From assembly GCA_029207755.1 (NCBI GenBank), contig JARCOQ010000004.1:37235685-37299684 (forward strand): a stretch of 64,000 bases of DNA, written 5' to 3'. Source of the DNA: Chamaea fasciata. Its lineage: Eukaryota; Chordata; Aves; Passeriformes; Sylviidae. The number at the start of each line of letters is the position of its first letter. Position 1 is the first letter of the stretch. The position numbers were made by a program, and so were the translations under genes. This document shows positions 10,590-23,139 of this stretch, piece by piece. The notes under the pieces were generated by a model, which ran no database searches, was not told the DNA's origin, and was given only the letters and a program-made list of their open reading frames with translations.

Positions 10590-11520
10590 GCTGAGGAACA
10601 TCAGAGCAATGAACAGCTGGATTGGGCTGCCAGGATTAAAGTGTCTCCTGATTGAAGTGTGACCTGGACTGGCAGCAGAAGGGTGAATTATTCCTGGCTC
10701 ATTGGGCCCATGACACCTCAGGTCATGAGAGAAGAGATGCAACAATACAGATGGGCTTGTGATAGAGGGATGCACTTAACCATGGACACTATATAACCAT
10801 AGACACTATTTATAACTGTGAAATGTGCTGAAATGAAAAGAGGGTAAAGCCTCTGTGGTATGGGGAATGATGGTTAAAATATAAATGTGGGGAGACCTGG
10901 CAGATTGATTATATTGCAAATGTGCCAAGGCAAGCTCTAGGTATATACAATGAAAAAAAACACTGGATGGCTGGAGATGTACCCTGTTCCTCACTCCCAC
11001 TGATCTAGAATACCATCTTTGGCCTCAAAAAGCAAGGGCTGTGGCAACATGGCACCCCAGAAAGAGGTTACTCAGAAAACAGGACCCATTTCAAAAATGC
11101 CTTCACAGAACCGTGGGTCAGAAAGCACAGTATTGAAGTGAGTATCATGTTCCCTGTCATGTGCCAGCCTCTAGAAATGTTGAACAATAGAATGTTCACA
11201 TTGGTGGGACCTTCAAATATTGGGGTTTACATTTAGCAAAACTCACGTGGTTAGTTAACAATAGAGGCTCCACCAACACAGTGCAGTCAAAACTCCCACA
11301 CCCTGTAGAATGGGATAAAGCCCCTGTGGTGCATATGAGGAATATGTTCATGACTCACAGTCATGGACTCAATGAGCTTGACAGATATCTGGAGATATGG
11401 CCATTAATTATGGATATGATATCAGTGCTTATGTACACATACATCTTTATCTATATCTATGTACATAGTTAGAAGGTGTATGACTTGGGCATGAAGGACA
11501 TGGTGCAAAAGAAGGGTATA
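10590..11520 (+). pseudogene. ERVL-like integrase remnant
   Basis: Near 10,697-10,760 the frame reads HWAHDTSGHERRDATIQMG, a His-rich N-terminal zinc-type segment. This is followed, with in-frame stops, by RVKPLWYGE and WQIDYIANVPRQALGIYNE. WQIDY carries the first catalytic Asp of the DDE triad (codon 10,907-10,909). Downstream, HGTPERGYSENRTHFKNAF aligns with the region of the second catalytic Asp, which here is Glu, and the third acidic site is not clear. The reading ends near 11,520 without an env gene, as usual for ERVL elements. Confidence 0.75.
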
Positions 11521-12408
11521 TCTGATTTCTTTTTGGAAGGTTCCTGGAGTTCTGTGAAATCCTCTCTATTTGTCTCAGCTAGGGAAAAGGTGTAGGTGAT
11601 ACAGATTAGCTAATCTGTTTTGAATTATCTTGACAAAAATTTTGGCACTTTTGGTTATCCCTAGTGCTTTCTTACTTTTAGCTAACCATCATCATGCATG
11701 TGACAGTAAAACTGAAGTCTTTTCTACAGTGCTAGTCTGCCATAATTCTGACTAAAATGGTTTCATTATTTGTTCCCTAAGAACATAGGAGGCTTCCTTC
11801 TCCACTTTGCAGAGCATTGAATCAACCAAATGTAATTTGCCTGGATTGAAAAAATGGAGTGCAGACCTAATTTCATGGCTTCTGGGTATCACGAAGTACC
11901 CTACTGAAGCAGCTCGCTTCCTGCATTTCCTTTGGGTAGTTTTGGGTTTGGTGTTGGTTGGATGTTTAGTTGGTGGGTTTTAAAAAATCTGTTTCTCTGT
12001 CACCAGAGAGTGACACCATTAGTTCTCTCTCATCTCCACTGAAAACTCTCTCTTTTAGAATGTGCATCTCCAGAGTCTTGCAGATGTTTACATCTAACCT
12101 GCCCCTAAAGGGACACAGATTACAGCTGATGCCTGAGGCAGTCATTGTGTTTGGGCTGTTGAAGGATGTTTGGTTTCTCAAAAGAGGAAAAGTGAAGAAT
12201 TTATCTCCATTTCCTAGGGTATAGTAACTTCTGAAAAGTCTAAAGGAGAACTGGGCTGTCAGCTGTCACTATGAATTACACTGAAGTTAATCCTGTAGAA
12301 GACACTGAAGCCTTTTGAAGCCTGTGTGAGAGCAGTGATTGAATTTGGAATCTGAGTTATTATTCCAAATGCAAACCTTTAATGCTAACTGAGTTTCTGG
12401 TATCTTTC
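11521..12408. other. Sequence between pol remnant and LTR copy 2
   Basis: No retroviral reading frame, CR1 or exon recognised. If the two LTRs belong to one provirus this is decayed 3' internal sequence or a later insertion. Otherwise it is ordinary TRPM6 intron. No purine-rich tract directly precedes the LTR, which weakens the one-provirus view. Confidence 0.4.
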
Positions 12409-12845
12409 TGTCCTGTTTCTGGCTAGGACAGGGTTAACACTTGCAGAAGCCAACCAGGGGCCTGTCTAGGACCCAGAGGTTTCTCTCTCCTGCCTCAGGT
12501 GATTGCCAAGGCTTGGGGAGAAAGGAACTTCTTCTGGGGAGGGGGGTCCCTTCTGGGTCCAGGTAGTGTAGTCTTGTCTATTGTCATGGGCTTTCCCTGT
12601 GAATCATTCATTTCTTGTGCCGCTTGTCACCAGTTTGTTGCTGCTGTTCATTTCCTTATCTCGTTGCTGTTTCCAGCAAACTGTTCTTATCTTAACCCAC
12701 GATCTTTATCTTTTGTGCCTCCAGTTGTCTCCAGCCCAAGCAGAGGGAGGGACAGGGGGAGGAGGAGGAGTGAGCAAACCCTGCATGGTTTGACATGTTT
12801 CAGTGGGAACACCAAATTGGGGAATATAATTCCTGAAACACAACC
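12409..12845 (+). mobile_element. ERVL-type LTR, copy 2
   Basis: Begins TGTCCTGTTTCTGGCTAGGA and ends around CCTGAAACACAACC. It is collinear with the LTR at 5,257-5,664, sharing TTGCTGTTTCCAG (12,664-12,676), GATCTTTATCTTTTGTG and the GGGAGGGACAGGGGGAGGAG purine stretch. Orientation is sense to TRPM6. It is either the 3' LTR of the provirus above or a solo LTR. It ends about 175 bases before a TRPM6 exon. No clean target duplication was found. Confidence 0.7.
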
Positions 12846-13019
12846 GTATGCAAAGGGGAGTTGCTGTCTGGGTAAAACAAATGGTGATCAGATGTGACAC
12901 AGTATCACACTGCTGCCTCGTCCTTGGCTTTGTACACTACAGTAAAGTGCAACCAAGTGTTTTTGAAACTGACCGTGCTTGTTTATTCAATCTAGTAGTG
13001 AAATATATGTTCTTTGCAG

Positions 13020-13085
13020 CTGTTGAAAGAAACAACTTAATGAGACTTGCTCAGACCATACCATTTACACCAGTCCAGCTCTTTG
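13020..13085 (+). CDS. TRPM6: TRPM6 exon, pre-kinase segment [12 protein letters not shown]
   Basis: The acceptor TTCTTTGCAG and donor GTGAGT flank 66 bases reading (A)[21 protein letters not shown], closely matching the conserved N-terminal extension of the TRPM6/7 alpha-kinase that takes part in kinase dimerisation. The reading frame is also open through the intron on both sides: upstream back to an ATG at 12,848 and downstream for a further 20 codons. An LTR ends only about 175 bases upstream. Confidence 0.93.
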
Positions 13086-13224
13086 GTGAGTTCCAACTTC
13101 TTGCTTATATGTTTTGCTTTATAAATAGTTGCTGCCCTATCTTTTAAAAACTGTGTTTGAGAAATTTTCATGGATTTATTTCAAAAAATTCTTATTTTCT
13201 GGAAGAGACAAAACAAGATAGAAT

Positions 13225-13610
13225 TGTAGTAATGCAGTAGTTTAGGGACTTCTGGAGGTCCCTTTTCCAACTCCTTCCATGGTCAATTCAGATCAGATTG
13301 CTGAGGCACTGTCGAATTTCATTTTGATTATGTCTATAAATGGAGACTCCTCATTTTCACTGGGAAACCTCTTCCAGTATTTGACTGACTTAACCATGAA
13401 TCTCGTGTTCTTCCCTGTATTCATTGGGGTTTCCCTTGCTGTAGCTTGTAGATACATATTAGTATTCATGTGACTGCTCTCAACCTCAGAGATGAGTCTA
13501 ACTCGATCTTTTATGTATCCATCCTTAAGATAGCTGAAGACAGCCAGAAGTTTCTCCTTAAACTTGATAACTTCATTCTTTCTGCTTCTCTTTCAGACAC
13601 ACAGACACAA
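13225..13610 (-). mobile_element. CR1 LINE fragment, minus orientation
   Basis: The plus strand reads as diverged complement of CR1 3'-region sequence: GGACTTCTGGAGGTCCC, then AACTCCTTCCATGGTCA, TTTTGATTATGTCTATAAAT and GGGAAACCTCTTCCAGTATT. It is old and decayed, and lies in the intron just after the TRPM6 exon at 13,020. Confidence 0.6.
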
Positions 13611-15575
13611 ACACAGGCACATGTAAATCTGTGTATAGGATAAGCCATCAAGAAGAAAATCAGGCAGTGATTTAAAGAACACTATTCCTTTATCTGGCAC
13701 AGAAAATTTCTGGTGTCTTTAGTGTCAAGGAAAAAATCTTTGCTCTAACTGAAGAGGGGTAGAGCATAATCCATATTTTTTTTGGAAGAGTTTTGAAAAT
13801 AGTATTCAGTATTGGCTTACAGCAGCAGAAGCTCTGCTTCTAGACTCTTGATACCTAGATGCTGCCTTCTCAATGGGTAGAATATTTTGTCTCACAGTAA
13901 CTAATTGCTGGTACTTGCAGCATCATAGGATTTCTTGTGACCTGATTGCTGGTAATAATTAATATTAATAATTAATAATTAATAATAATTAATATATGGC
14001 CATATTGAGAATTCTAATGTTTGAAGCTCCTATGAGATACCTTTCTAGGTGTTAAGCTGTCAAAAGATAATAAAACGAAGATTTAATGTAAGATTATAAA
14101 ATGTGTCTAGTTATACTATCTTTATTCAAGTGTCTGTCTTTTATGTAAGGTACTGACTTTTCCAGTTGCTTTATTTTAAGTTAAAATGTGCTTAAATTGC
14201 TGGATTCAACAGCATCTGAGCTTGTGCTAAATGGTGAAAGGCAATTTCAAGACTGGGGAGGAATCTACAAGTCTGAATCCAGTTTGTGATTGCTTGTGAT
14301 GGTCTTTGCCTTTTTGGCAATTTAGTTACCTTAGTAATCACACTTCCCAGCAAAAACCTGTTTCTTACTAATTACTGTTACAAATAATGTGAGTTGTAGG
14401 AACGAAAGCCAGATTTTAAACAATCAGTCCACTTCGCTGTTATTTACAAATGGTGGCAACAGAAGAGTGTTGTTGATTCTGCTGCAAGAGAGGAATGTCA
14501 CTACAACTCTCCAAGAGGAAAGAGAGTGCAACTGAGTTAAAGCTCACTAGGTTCTGCTTGCAGAAAATACGTTACTAGCAGGAGTAGAGCATCTTAGACA
14601 TTCCATCATTGCAAATAACATTGGAATTTCTAGAAAAAAATTGAAAACATTAGTTTAAAATACCAAAACTGTAAGCTTCCTGATAATGTGCATCAGCTTG
14701 TTCTCCTGGAATTGTCCTTTTCAATCTAATTTTCCTGGCTCATCACATCATGGCCAAGCCACCACTTTTGAAACAACTCTGCTCTTTGTCTGCAGCAAAA
14801 CGTGGCACTCTCAACTACAGCCAATATTGTATCAACTACAAAATTAAATCCCTTTAATCTTTAATATTCAATAACTATTACAAACTGTTTGCCTTGTTGT
14901 CATGATTTTTTCCCTAGATTTATTTTTAACTATTATTTTTAACTATTATTTTAACTGTTTTTAGACCAAGATGTGAACTCAGATGTTCTGCTCCTGCAGG
15001 TTTTTTGGGTGTTTTTTGTTTTTTGGGGTTTCCTTTGTGAAACACAAAGTTAAAAGAAAAATACAGGGAGTGTTCCGCAGGTTATGATTGACTTAACTCT
15101 TACTAAAAATTCCCCTTCCACATAAGTGCATAAAGAGAGGTAATTGCACACAGGATATTTGAAGTTCATACACTGGAGATAAAAATGGTGACCCTTTAAA
15201 AATACTTTATTTTAAATGACTTTTATGTAAAGTTATAGCTTTATATATAGCATTTTATAGACTAGAGCATCAGTGAACTTTGTTTGTGTGGAAGAATCCA
15301 GGAGGTCTTGATTTATCTTTGTTTAGAGGCTTAATAGAAGCTCTTTGGACCACCTATTATCATAGTAGAAGGATTAACATACTAAATAGTGTAGGTAAGC
15401 TAGGAAAGTTTTCAGACAGATGAACAGTTATGATAAAAAGGCTTTTTTTTTAAAAAAAAAAAAGTGTGCCTTAGAAGAGTGCGTAAAGAGATAGGTTATT
15501 TAAAGACACCAAATGAAAATGCTGTTCTCTCCTGTTTCTGCAAATGACTTTTGCTAACAAAACTTTTTGTTTAAG
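13611..15575. other. TRPM6 intron, AT-rich, no gene
   Basis: Contains an AATAATT-type simple repeat (13,953-13,995) and a T9A12 inverted homopolymer at 15,443-15,463 that can fold as a perfect hairpin. No exon-like reading or recognisable transposon. Confidence 0.6.
13953..13995. repeat. AATAATT-rich simple repeat
   Basis: Repeated TAATAATTAATATTAATAAT-type units made only of A and T. Confidence 0.85.
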
Positions 15576-15862
15576 CTGGAGAGGAAGTGACAGTCTATCA
15601 GCTAGAGGAAAGTTCGCCTATGAATCTTGATAAGAGCATGTCTTCCTGGTCCCAGTGTGGAACAACTGCAATGATCCAAGTCCTGTCACGGGAGGAGATG
15701 GATGGGGGTCTGCGGAGGGCTGTGAAGGTCATCTGTACTTGGTCTGAGAGTGATGCATTAAAGTTGGGACAAGTGTTTATTGTGAAGTCTTTCCTGCCAG
15801 AGGTGGTTCAAACTTGGCAAAAGATCTTTCACCATGGCACAGTATTACATCTCTGCCTGAGG
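15576..15862 (+). CDS. TRPM6: TRPM6 exon, alpha-kinase N lobe with ATP lysine
   Basis: The acceptor is TTTGTTTAAG and the donor AGG|GTGAGT. The 287 bases start with two bases completing an Ala codon and then give [17 protein letters not shown] through to VLHLCLR. This is the N lobe of the alpha-kinase. The invariant lysine that contacts ATP is in RRAVKV (codon 15,725-15,727). Charged helix residues such as [10 protein letters not shown] and the strand [12 protein letters not shown] match the family. Confidence 0.96.
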
Positions 15863-16130
15863 GTGAGTTCAGGCCTGAAGGAACACTGACTGGCCTAGCC
15901 TGATGTTACACTGCTTATTTGTTAAAGTCTTCAACAAAGTTGACATGTGTTTTGATGTTGTCTTTTGGAAAGAACTACGTTTTGAGGAAGGTGTATCTCC
16001 CATTTGTAAAAAATAGAAAATCAGGGTATATGTGTGTGTATGTGTGTGTTTGTTTCCTTTTTATCGATGAATTCATGACATCTTTCTTCATGAAAATGAA
16101 GTGGTGTTTATAACATTATCTTTTTTGCAG

Positions 16131-16213
16131 GAGATTCAACAGCAAAGGGTTGCCCAGAAGTTAATCTATACCTTCAACCAAGTGAAGCCTTGTAGTATTC
16201 CCTATACTCCAAG
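16131..16213 (+). CDS. TRPM6: TRPM6 exon, alpha-kinase [10 protein letters not shown] helix
   Basis: The exon follows TTTTTTGCAG and ends at AG|GTAAAT. It reads [20 protein letters not shown] then CSIPYTP plus two bases of an Arg codon. The EIQQQR helix and the following strand are nearly invariant in TRPM6/7 kinases. Confidence 0.96.
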
Positions 16214-16765
16214 GTAAATTCAATGTCTTTAAGTACTAAGTGAAAGAGGGTTCTCTTTTCAGCCTCCTTTTCCATTGTGGGTTGCAATGATAATGCAGTG
16301 ATACTGATAATGTCTAAGGATAGCTAATGAACTTTTAAGAGGAAAGGTAGGCAGCTTTGAAGTTTGTCTTTATGGCTTCCTGTAGTGGCAAAATAAACAT
16401 TCTGTTCATTAGACTTAAGCAAGAATTGCCTTTTATATAATTAACTTAATATTAATTATAATTATTATAGTTATTAATATAATAAAACAATTTGATGTGG
16501 CTCATTTAGGGTGGACTAGGGTAAATCAGATTATGTTTTTTTGTTCATAAACTACACTTTCTGATCAGGTGTTTATTTTGAGAGCTGTCAGACCAAGAAA
16601 GCCTTTGTTCTCTCTACTGTTTGGTACTTACTGTTATTGAAAATGCTCCTGCCAAAGAAGGCACGTCCTCCTTTTTGGTGTACTTGCTCTGCATCTTGCT
16701 GGTTGTTGACTGTGAGGATGCTTATTACCCTGCCAGCTGCTGACAGGCAGTATTTACGTCTACAG

Positions 16766-16971
16766 GTTCCTGGAAGTCTTCCTCATCTACTGCCATTCAG
16801 CCAACCAGTGGCTGACCATCGAGAAGTACATGACTGGTGAATTTCAGAAATACAACAACAACAATGGGGATGAGATCACTCCCATCACCTTGCTGGAGGA
16901 GATGATGCTGGCCTTCTCTCACTGGACCTACGTCTACACCCGTGGGGAGCTCCTCGTCCTTGACTTGCAAG
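16766..16971 (+). CDS. TRPM6: TRPM6 exon, alpha-kinase catalytic core
   Basis: The acceptor is GTCTACAG and the donor CAAG|GTGACC. The 206 bases encode [20 protein letters not shown] through GELLVLDLQ. They include the hinge region [16 protein letters not shown], the zinc-binding histidine in AFSHWTY (codon 16,920-16,922) and the catalytic aspartate in LVLDLQG (codon 16,962-16,964). No catalytic residue that I can place is missing. Confidence 0.97.
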
Positions 16972-18864
16972 GTGACCACTAGCATAGGATTGCTGTTTGA
17001 AACCAGATGAAAAGTAATCATCTCAAAAGAGAATTCAGTATTGAGGAATGGGCCAAATTTCTCACATAGACAAGAAAAAGCCAAGCTCAAAAAACCTTTG
17101 GATACCTGTTGTGTGATGCCAGTAAATGAGAATTCACATGAACAGTCTAGGTTAATGTAGGTGTAATGGGAAAATAATATTGCTTCAAATGCCTCCAGAC
17201 TGAAAGACCAAAAAAGCAGTTAGATAAACTGCAGGGACATTTCATCCAGCTCCAAAAAAGCCACTCTTCACAGTTAAGGTATTTTTATTTTTCACAAGAT
17301 ATATAAATAATACAGAGATTCAAAAGTACTCATGTATATATGCCCACTTAATGTGTATGTGAATCTGCCAAAAATGTTGTGAACTATCTGTATTTTTTAT
17401 TGTTCATAATAATGAATCCGCATGCAGTTTAAATAAGCTGTAAGCCTGAATGCTATTTGCAAAGTCTAGTGACTCCTTCAAAGAGCATGTGATCATTTTA
17501 CTGTACATATGTAAGTGGGAAGATGGCATATTTTGAGAAGATAAAACAGTTGACAATGTTCAGATGAACATCACCCATCAAATGGTAAAAACACTATCGC
17601 TTTTTATTTCTATCAAGAGAAAAGTCTATGGGTAGCCAGAGAATTAGCATATTTATATTTTACAGCATCCAGAAGTTGTAAGTTGCAAAAAGACATACTT
17701 ATTTACAAAACAAGCCCATAATTCCATCCTGCCTTGATTTGCTTTAGCTGTACATAAAAAAGAAAAAAAAAAGATACAGAAAGAATGAGCATGTCTTTGT
17801 CATATCCTATGAGAATTTGTATGAAATTTGCTCAGGTTTATTACATAACTCTCACAGTTCCAGAACAAATGTGTTGGCTCAAAAACGGAGAATATGAACA
17901 TCTTTGTAAATCTCAGTTTTTGTCTTAAACAAACTGAGATCAGCTCTAGTTTTGGCCTCATGTTTAATTCTCTAATCTGGAACTGAGGAAAAGTGCAAGG
18001 GCTGCTCTTCTTGAAGTTCTGCTGGGGTGAATCTTGATGACAATTTACTATCTAATACCAGGACTATCTGCACATGCACATATGTATATATATACACATT
18101 TTTGCCTAATTTACCTCCACTGAAATGGCCTACATTGCAACCTGGGGGTATTTCAGTCACATCATGCTGTCTCCAGGATCTTTATTTTTGTTGCAGAACA
18201 TAAATTTATGATGTTGAAATAGAATTGCATATCACATGGTCATATGACCATAGATTTTTCATTAGTGTAAAAGCACAGCAATTTTGTCAGATGTAAGAAA
18301 AGATGGTTTTCATAATGGCATATACTTTAATCAGTTTGGTGAAAACTGCAACATAGATATCAGCACTCAGGTATCATAATGCAATTATTTCTTTAATATG
18401 CTTCCTTGGCCACCCAAACGGAGAAAGGAATAATAGACCCAAATATTTTCACATTAAAAAGTTGTGGCTTCTTGTGTTTGTCACCTTGAAGAGAATGTGT
18501 GTCTGAAAGTAGCTCTACTGATATTGGTAAGATCCATATTAGTACCTTTACTCCAAGTAAAATAACAGTATTTTGGTTGGTCACATTTTAGTTAGTTGAA
18601 CTTCAATACAGTATTTATTATATTTGCATACACTTTCAATCTACATATAAATGTCAAAACAGCTGAAGTCACAACTGTAATAAGAATATTGCCAGTACTT
18701 CACAGATTTTCATGCTCATAGCATTTTCTTTCTAGCTCATGACCACTTTAACTATGACAGATAATAATGTACCAAGAAAATGGTTAATCCCATCTCTAGT
18801 TAAGTGCCAGATTATGAAGTCATGGCTACCCTCCTTTGTAAAACACACTGTTTATTTGTTGTAG
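16972..18864. other. TRPM6 intron, no gene seen
   Basis: AT-rich unique sequence with short A/T simple stretches, such as an A-rich tract near 17,756-17,775. No exon, LTR or CR1 phrase recognised. The intron upstream at 16,214-16,765 likewise shows only an AT-rich stretch near 16,436-16,490. Confidence 0.55.
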
Positions 18865-18916
18865 GTGTTGGGGAAAACCTTACAGATCCATCTGTGATTA
18901 AACCTGAAGACAAAAA
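18865..18916 (+). CDS. TRPM6: TRPM6 exon, alpha-kinase GVGENLTDPSVI
   Basis: The exon follows TTGTTGTAG and ends AAAAA|GTAGGT. The 52 bases complete a Gly codon and give VGENLTDPSVIKPEDK plus two bases. The aspartate of LTDP (codon 18,885-18,887) belongs to the active site in this family. Confidence 0.95.
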
Positions 18917-21900
18917 GTAGGTTTCTTTCTATTGAAATTATCATTCATTTCAGACATTCTGCCAACAGTCTGTATATTTAGGATAATTTTCTATATTTTG
19001 TGGGGGAGGTTCAATTTTGTTTTTACTCATGGTGTTTGGGTTAAACAACAGTATGATGCACATCTTCTCCTGCGCTTTGGAGGACTCTAAGTGTCCCAGC
19101 TCTCAACAAGGGCTAAGAGGTGTACGAAAGGTATGAGGGTCTGCATTACTGTGCTAGGAGCAATCTCTTCACAGAGCTGTACAAAGGATGTGAATGTGGC
19201 AGTCCAGTTTCCCCTGACTTTTTCATGGAGTAAATGGAGCCACAATAGTTTAAGAAGATGAAGAGAGGGCCCCTGGCTCTCTAACCTCTTCAATAGGTTT
19301 GAGTGCTGCATTTAAGCATGCAGCACAATTTCAGAGTTGTGATATGAAGATGGTAAATCATGAGTCGAAACTTTCAAACCTGGATAGACTAGACACACAG
19401 AAAAAACAGTCTGTCTTTGCGAACCAAATCTCAGAATCAGAACCATGGCTGTACTCCTATTCTGTGATCTTGCCCTTCAGTGGCATTTCCTGTAGTAAAG
19501 CAGAACCAATGGTGTTGATGGCTGCTCTCCCACAGCTCTCCTACTCTTCCTAAACCCACACACCTCTCCAGATCTGCCCTAACATCCCTGTCCCTCCCCT
19601 ATCTGGTGTGTTCATCTTGCTCATCAGGTCATGCCATTTGATTGCAGGGAAGTCCAGTGTTTGGAAATTAGGAAGATGCAAATGGAAATACTCTAGTGTA
19701 ATAAAAAGGGAAATTAACTATAGAAGTATCAGATGACTTGCCTGAAACTTGGAAATCCAAGTTCTTAGTTCTGGGACCATAATTAATATTTCAAAAAGAA
19801 AAGAAAAAAATGACTGCCTTAATGTTTAATTATGACTGTAGGTGTATTGTACATATAATATTTATTTAGGGAACAATAAAGATACGAGAACAAAGATATG
19901 CTGAGCACTTCTCAATGACAAAGTCTTTGCCCTAAGTAGGCCATAGGTCCATGACAGAAGCACATAGGTAGCTCAAGTGAGAGATGCAGAGAGGTCAATC
20001 ATGTACTCGTTCTCTAGATTTTAGCAAATACTTTTAAGGTATTACTACAGATGGATGAAATTCTGATTTGCTGCTGTTCAAGTGGATTTTTTATATCAGT
20101 GGTCATTTTTTTATATCAGTGGCTGCAAGCAGTAGAGACGTGCTGATAGAAGTAGTTCACAAGGCTAGTCAGCTTATCTTCTTTAAAATAAGGATAATAC
20201 TTATCTACATTATTACCATGAAGTTTATTTATATTAGTGTTCTTATCTATTTTTTTTTTGCTATTAAATATTTTCGTTTAATTGATTAGTAAAGTTTGAT
20301 CATACAGATCTTATTTTCAGAACTTTTTGTTGTTTATCATCGGGAAAATAGTTAGCCCTAGTTAGAGAGCAAGTGTTGATTAATTAATGAAATCCAGCTC
20401 GATTTTCTTATATTCAGGGAAATCTTCGGAACAGCAACTAATGAAACAATGTTGTTTGATTTATGGTTCTAAGGAATAAGGCAATGAAACTCTGGTGTTT
20501 TCTGTAAGCAGATATCCAATTCTAAGAAACACTTTCTAAAAGAGTGATAAGAATTACAGTGTAAAAGCACTGTCTTTGCACTAACCTTCATTTGCTCACA
20601 GAAGAACCATTCTGACAAAGGCAAGATGGGCCTTCAGTTTTCTTTTGTAGGTAAGATACTTAGACAAGATCAAAACCTGTCTCAAAAGGTACTTCGAGCT
20701 CATGCTGTCTTGGAAACCTAGGATAAAGTAGATGGCACCTGACTGATGGGGCTGATTGAAATTTTAGCTTCACTTAAATTATTTATGTTTTGCTTTTTTA
20801 ACTCCATCATTTTATTGGCTCATGTAATTATCCTGTCAAGAGTCATGTAATTTAATTATTTTATTTCATGCATCCCACATTGCGTTTCGGAAAGGACTTT
20901 GCAATGGCAAATGTGACCTCCAGGTCTGTGATAATGCTTTATGTCTCAGTTTTATATCCAGATAAAGACAAATATAATAGATCTGTTTGGAGAGTATGCC
21001 TAATGCTGTGACATCTCAGACAGATCCTGAGCTGATGCAAATCAGTGTTAAGATCTACCCACATGCACTACATAGACTGTATGAAGTGATAAAATGATAC
21101 AGGTATGCCATTCACAAGAAGATTTCCTTTAAAACAGATGTAATTGAGGCACAGCAGCAGGATTTTTGTCCTGCCCAAACGCTGAGAAGAATTGCCTCTA
21201 AAGAAATACTGTGGGTGCTTTTTGTAACTTGTACTACTTGGCAAAGTTACAAGAAGTTAATGAGGGTAGAGATTTCAGGGATATTAGGTCCAGATTCAGA
21301 GATGGGGAAAAGAGTATTCTGAGAATCAGAATGAAAAGAACTGATACATTCACATAGCAGCTGTTTCCAATAGTTTGATATTATCACAAAGAATTTTCCG
21401 TTGTTTTTTTTTTTAATTGAAATATTTCTTTCTGATGCTGCCCACTGACAACACAGAAGAAAAAAAAAATTTAACAATCTTCTCCTTCAATCTTTTTTTC
21501 ATGTTAAACTACACCCTAATCTTTATATGTTATGGTTTCTAGGCTGATGATAATTTCCAATTTATCCCCAGATTCTTTGAAAGTGTTTTCCAGATTTAAA
21601 TGCAGTATTCCTCTTGAACCATTGCCAGTGCTGGGTAGAGAGGAAATGTTACTTCATATATATTGCAGAGTATACCCTTTTATCTCAAAACGGCATGAGG
21701 AGATCGTGTTCTGTCTTACTCTCTCCACCTTGAACACAGTAATGGTTAGATTACAAGACGTATCAGAGTGGTTGTGGGGCCTTGAAATTATCAAAGTCTT
21801 CCTAATTTCCTATACCAGCTCAAGCAAATACTTAGGTGCATTCTATTTCTAAGGCGTTCCATCGGACTCCAGCAAAGAGTAGAAATGGCTATATTACATC

Positions 21901-23139
21901 ATGTTATTTAAAGTGTATATATGGCCCTTGATTGATACTTCACTTATTCCCTTGTTTGATGTATTAACTTGCATTAAAAGATGATTAGTTTAATCCTTCA
22001 CAGGATCCAGGAGACACATAATCTCCAGGGTCTGCAATAAATTAAAAAGGTACTAAACTTTTTAGTTTTGGCTAATTATTGCTGTTGTCTTGTGTGAAAG
22101 GGAAGAGTTTCATTTTTGAGCACTGCTTTTCTTAGAGAGAACATAGTTTAGTTAGTGTGAATTACAGATAGATTTGAGAGAATTAAAATATTTTTCTACA
22201 GTTTCTCAGAGCTGTAATTGATTTCAGATTTTAAAATGTGTCACTTCCCCTCTGCATATAATTAAAATAAAATACTAGCATTTGTAAAGTTTCTCTGGAA
22301 GTATTTCTTGTGTGCTGTGTTCCATAGTGTCTAGACTGTCAAATTCTTGAGCATAAAGGTGCAGCTATGCTAAAATTAATGAGCACCAAGCTTTCAGAAT
22401 ACCTTAAGGATCTGTTGTAATTATGTGGTACTTCTAATATGTGTTTGGACATAGATTTTTTTGTTTGTAATTGTGTCAGTTGTTTTCAGAATATGCAATA
22501 CATTTCCACAAATGGATCCCCTAGTAGCATTGAGGAATTGGTCAGAGAACAGACACATGGAAATGAGGACAGGATGAACACAATAAATTTTAAAAACTTG
22601 CTTGTCAGCAGCATACTGTGGGTTTTGGGGTTTTAATTTTTTTTTCTCCATTTTTTTATGCTGCTTGTTTTTGTGACTACGGTTCTGCTAGATTTTGCCT
22701 TTCTAGTTTCAACTGATGAGAAAATAAATCCTTGTTAGCTTTGTTTAGTTTTCACACACCCACCATCATAACTGGAACCAACCAACTTGCTTGGTGGGAA
22801 TGAGTGGTGGCTGCAGCAGAATCACACAGATTGTGGCAAGTGTCATCAAAATGTCATTGTCCCCAGATTTCCTTTAAGCATTTTAGTAGGGGCTGATGAG
22901 TCTGTCCTGTCTGCCTTTAGAAGAAAAAGAAAAGTAGTGTGGGATATATGTAGGCTAATACTGTACTCATACTGACAGTTTTCTCATCTCATATCAAGAA
23001 ACTTTTAGTGTGTATTAAACTTCTATTGCCTTGATAAAAAGGGCTCACTGATATAAAAAAATTAAAAATTGGCACCATCTTCTTGGCCTATAATTGTTTC
23101 ATTTGAGATTCATTAATTTTTAAAGAATATTTTTTTTAG
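18917..23139. other. TRPM6 intron, 4.2 kb, no gene seen
   Basis: AT-rich intron. Open frames up to about 106 codons (such as 21,532-21,852) show no conserved motif and no splice support. No transposon recognised with confidence. The following intron (23,247-24,154) is similarly featureless. Confidence 0.55.

Noticed and set aside
6831..11520. Host gene or domesticated retroviral gene
   Set aside because: Several frameshifts, stops and changed catalytic residues show pseudogene decay, with no long intact frame.
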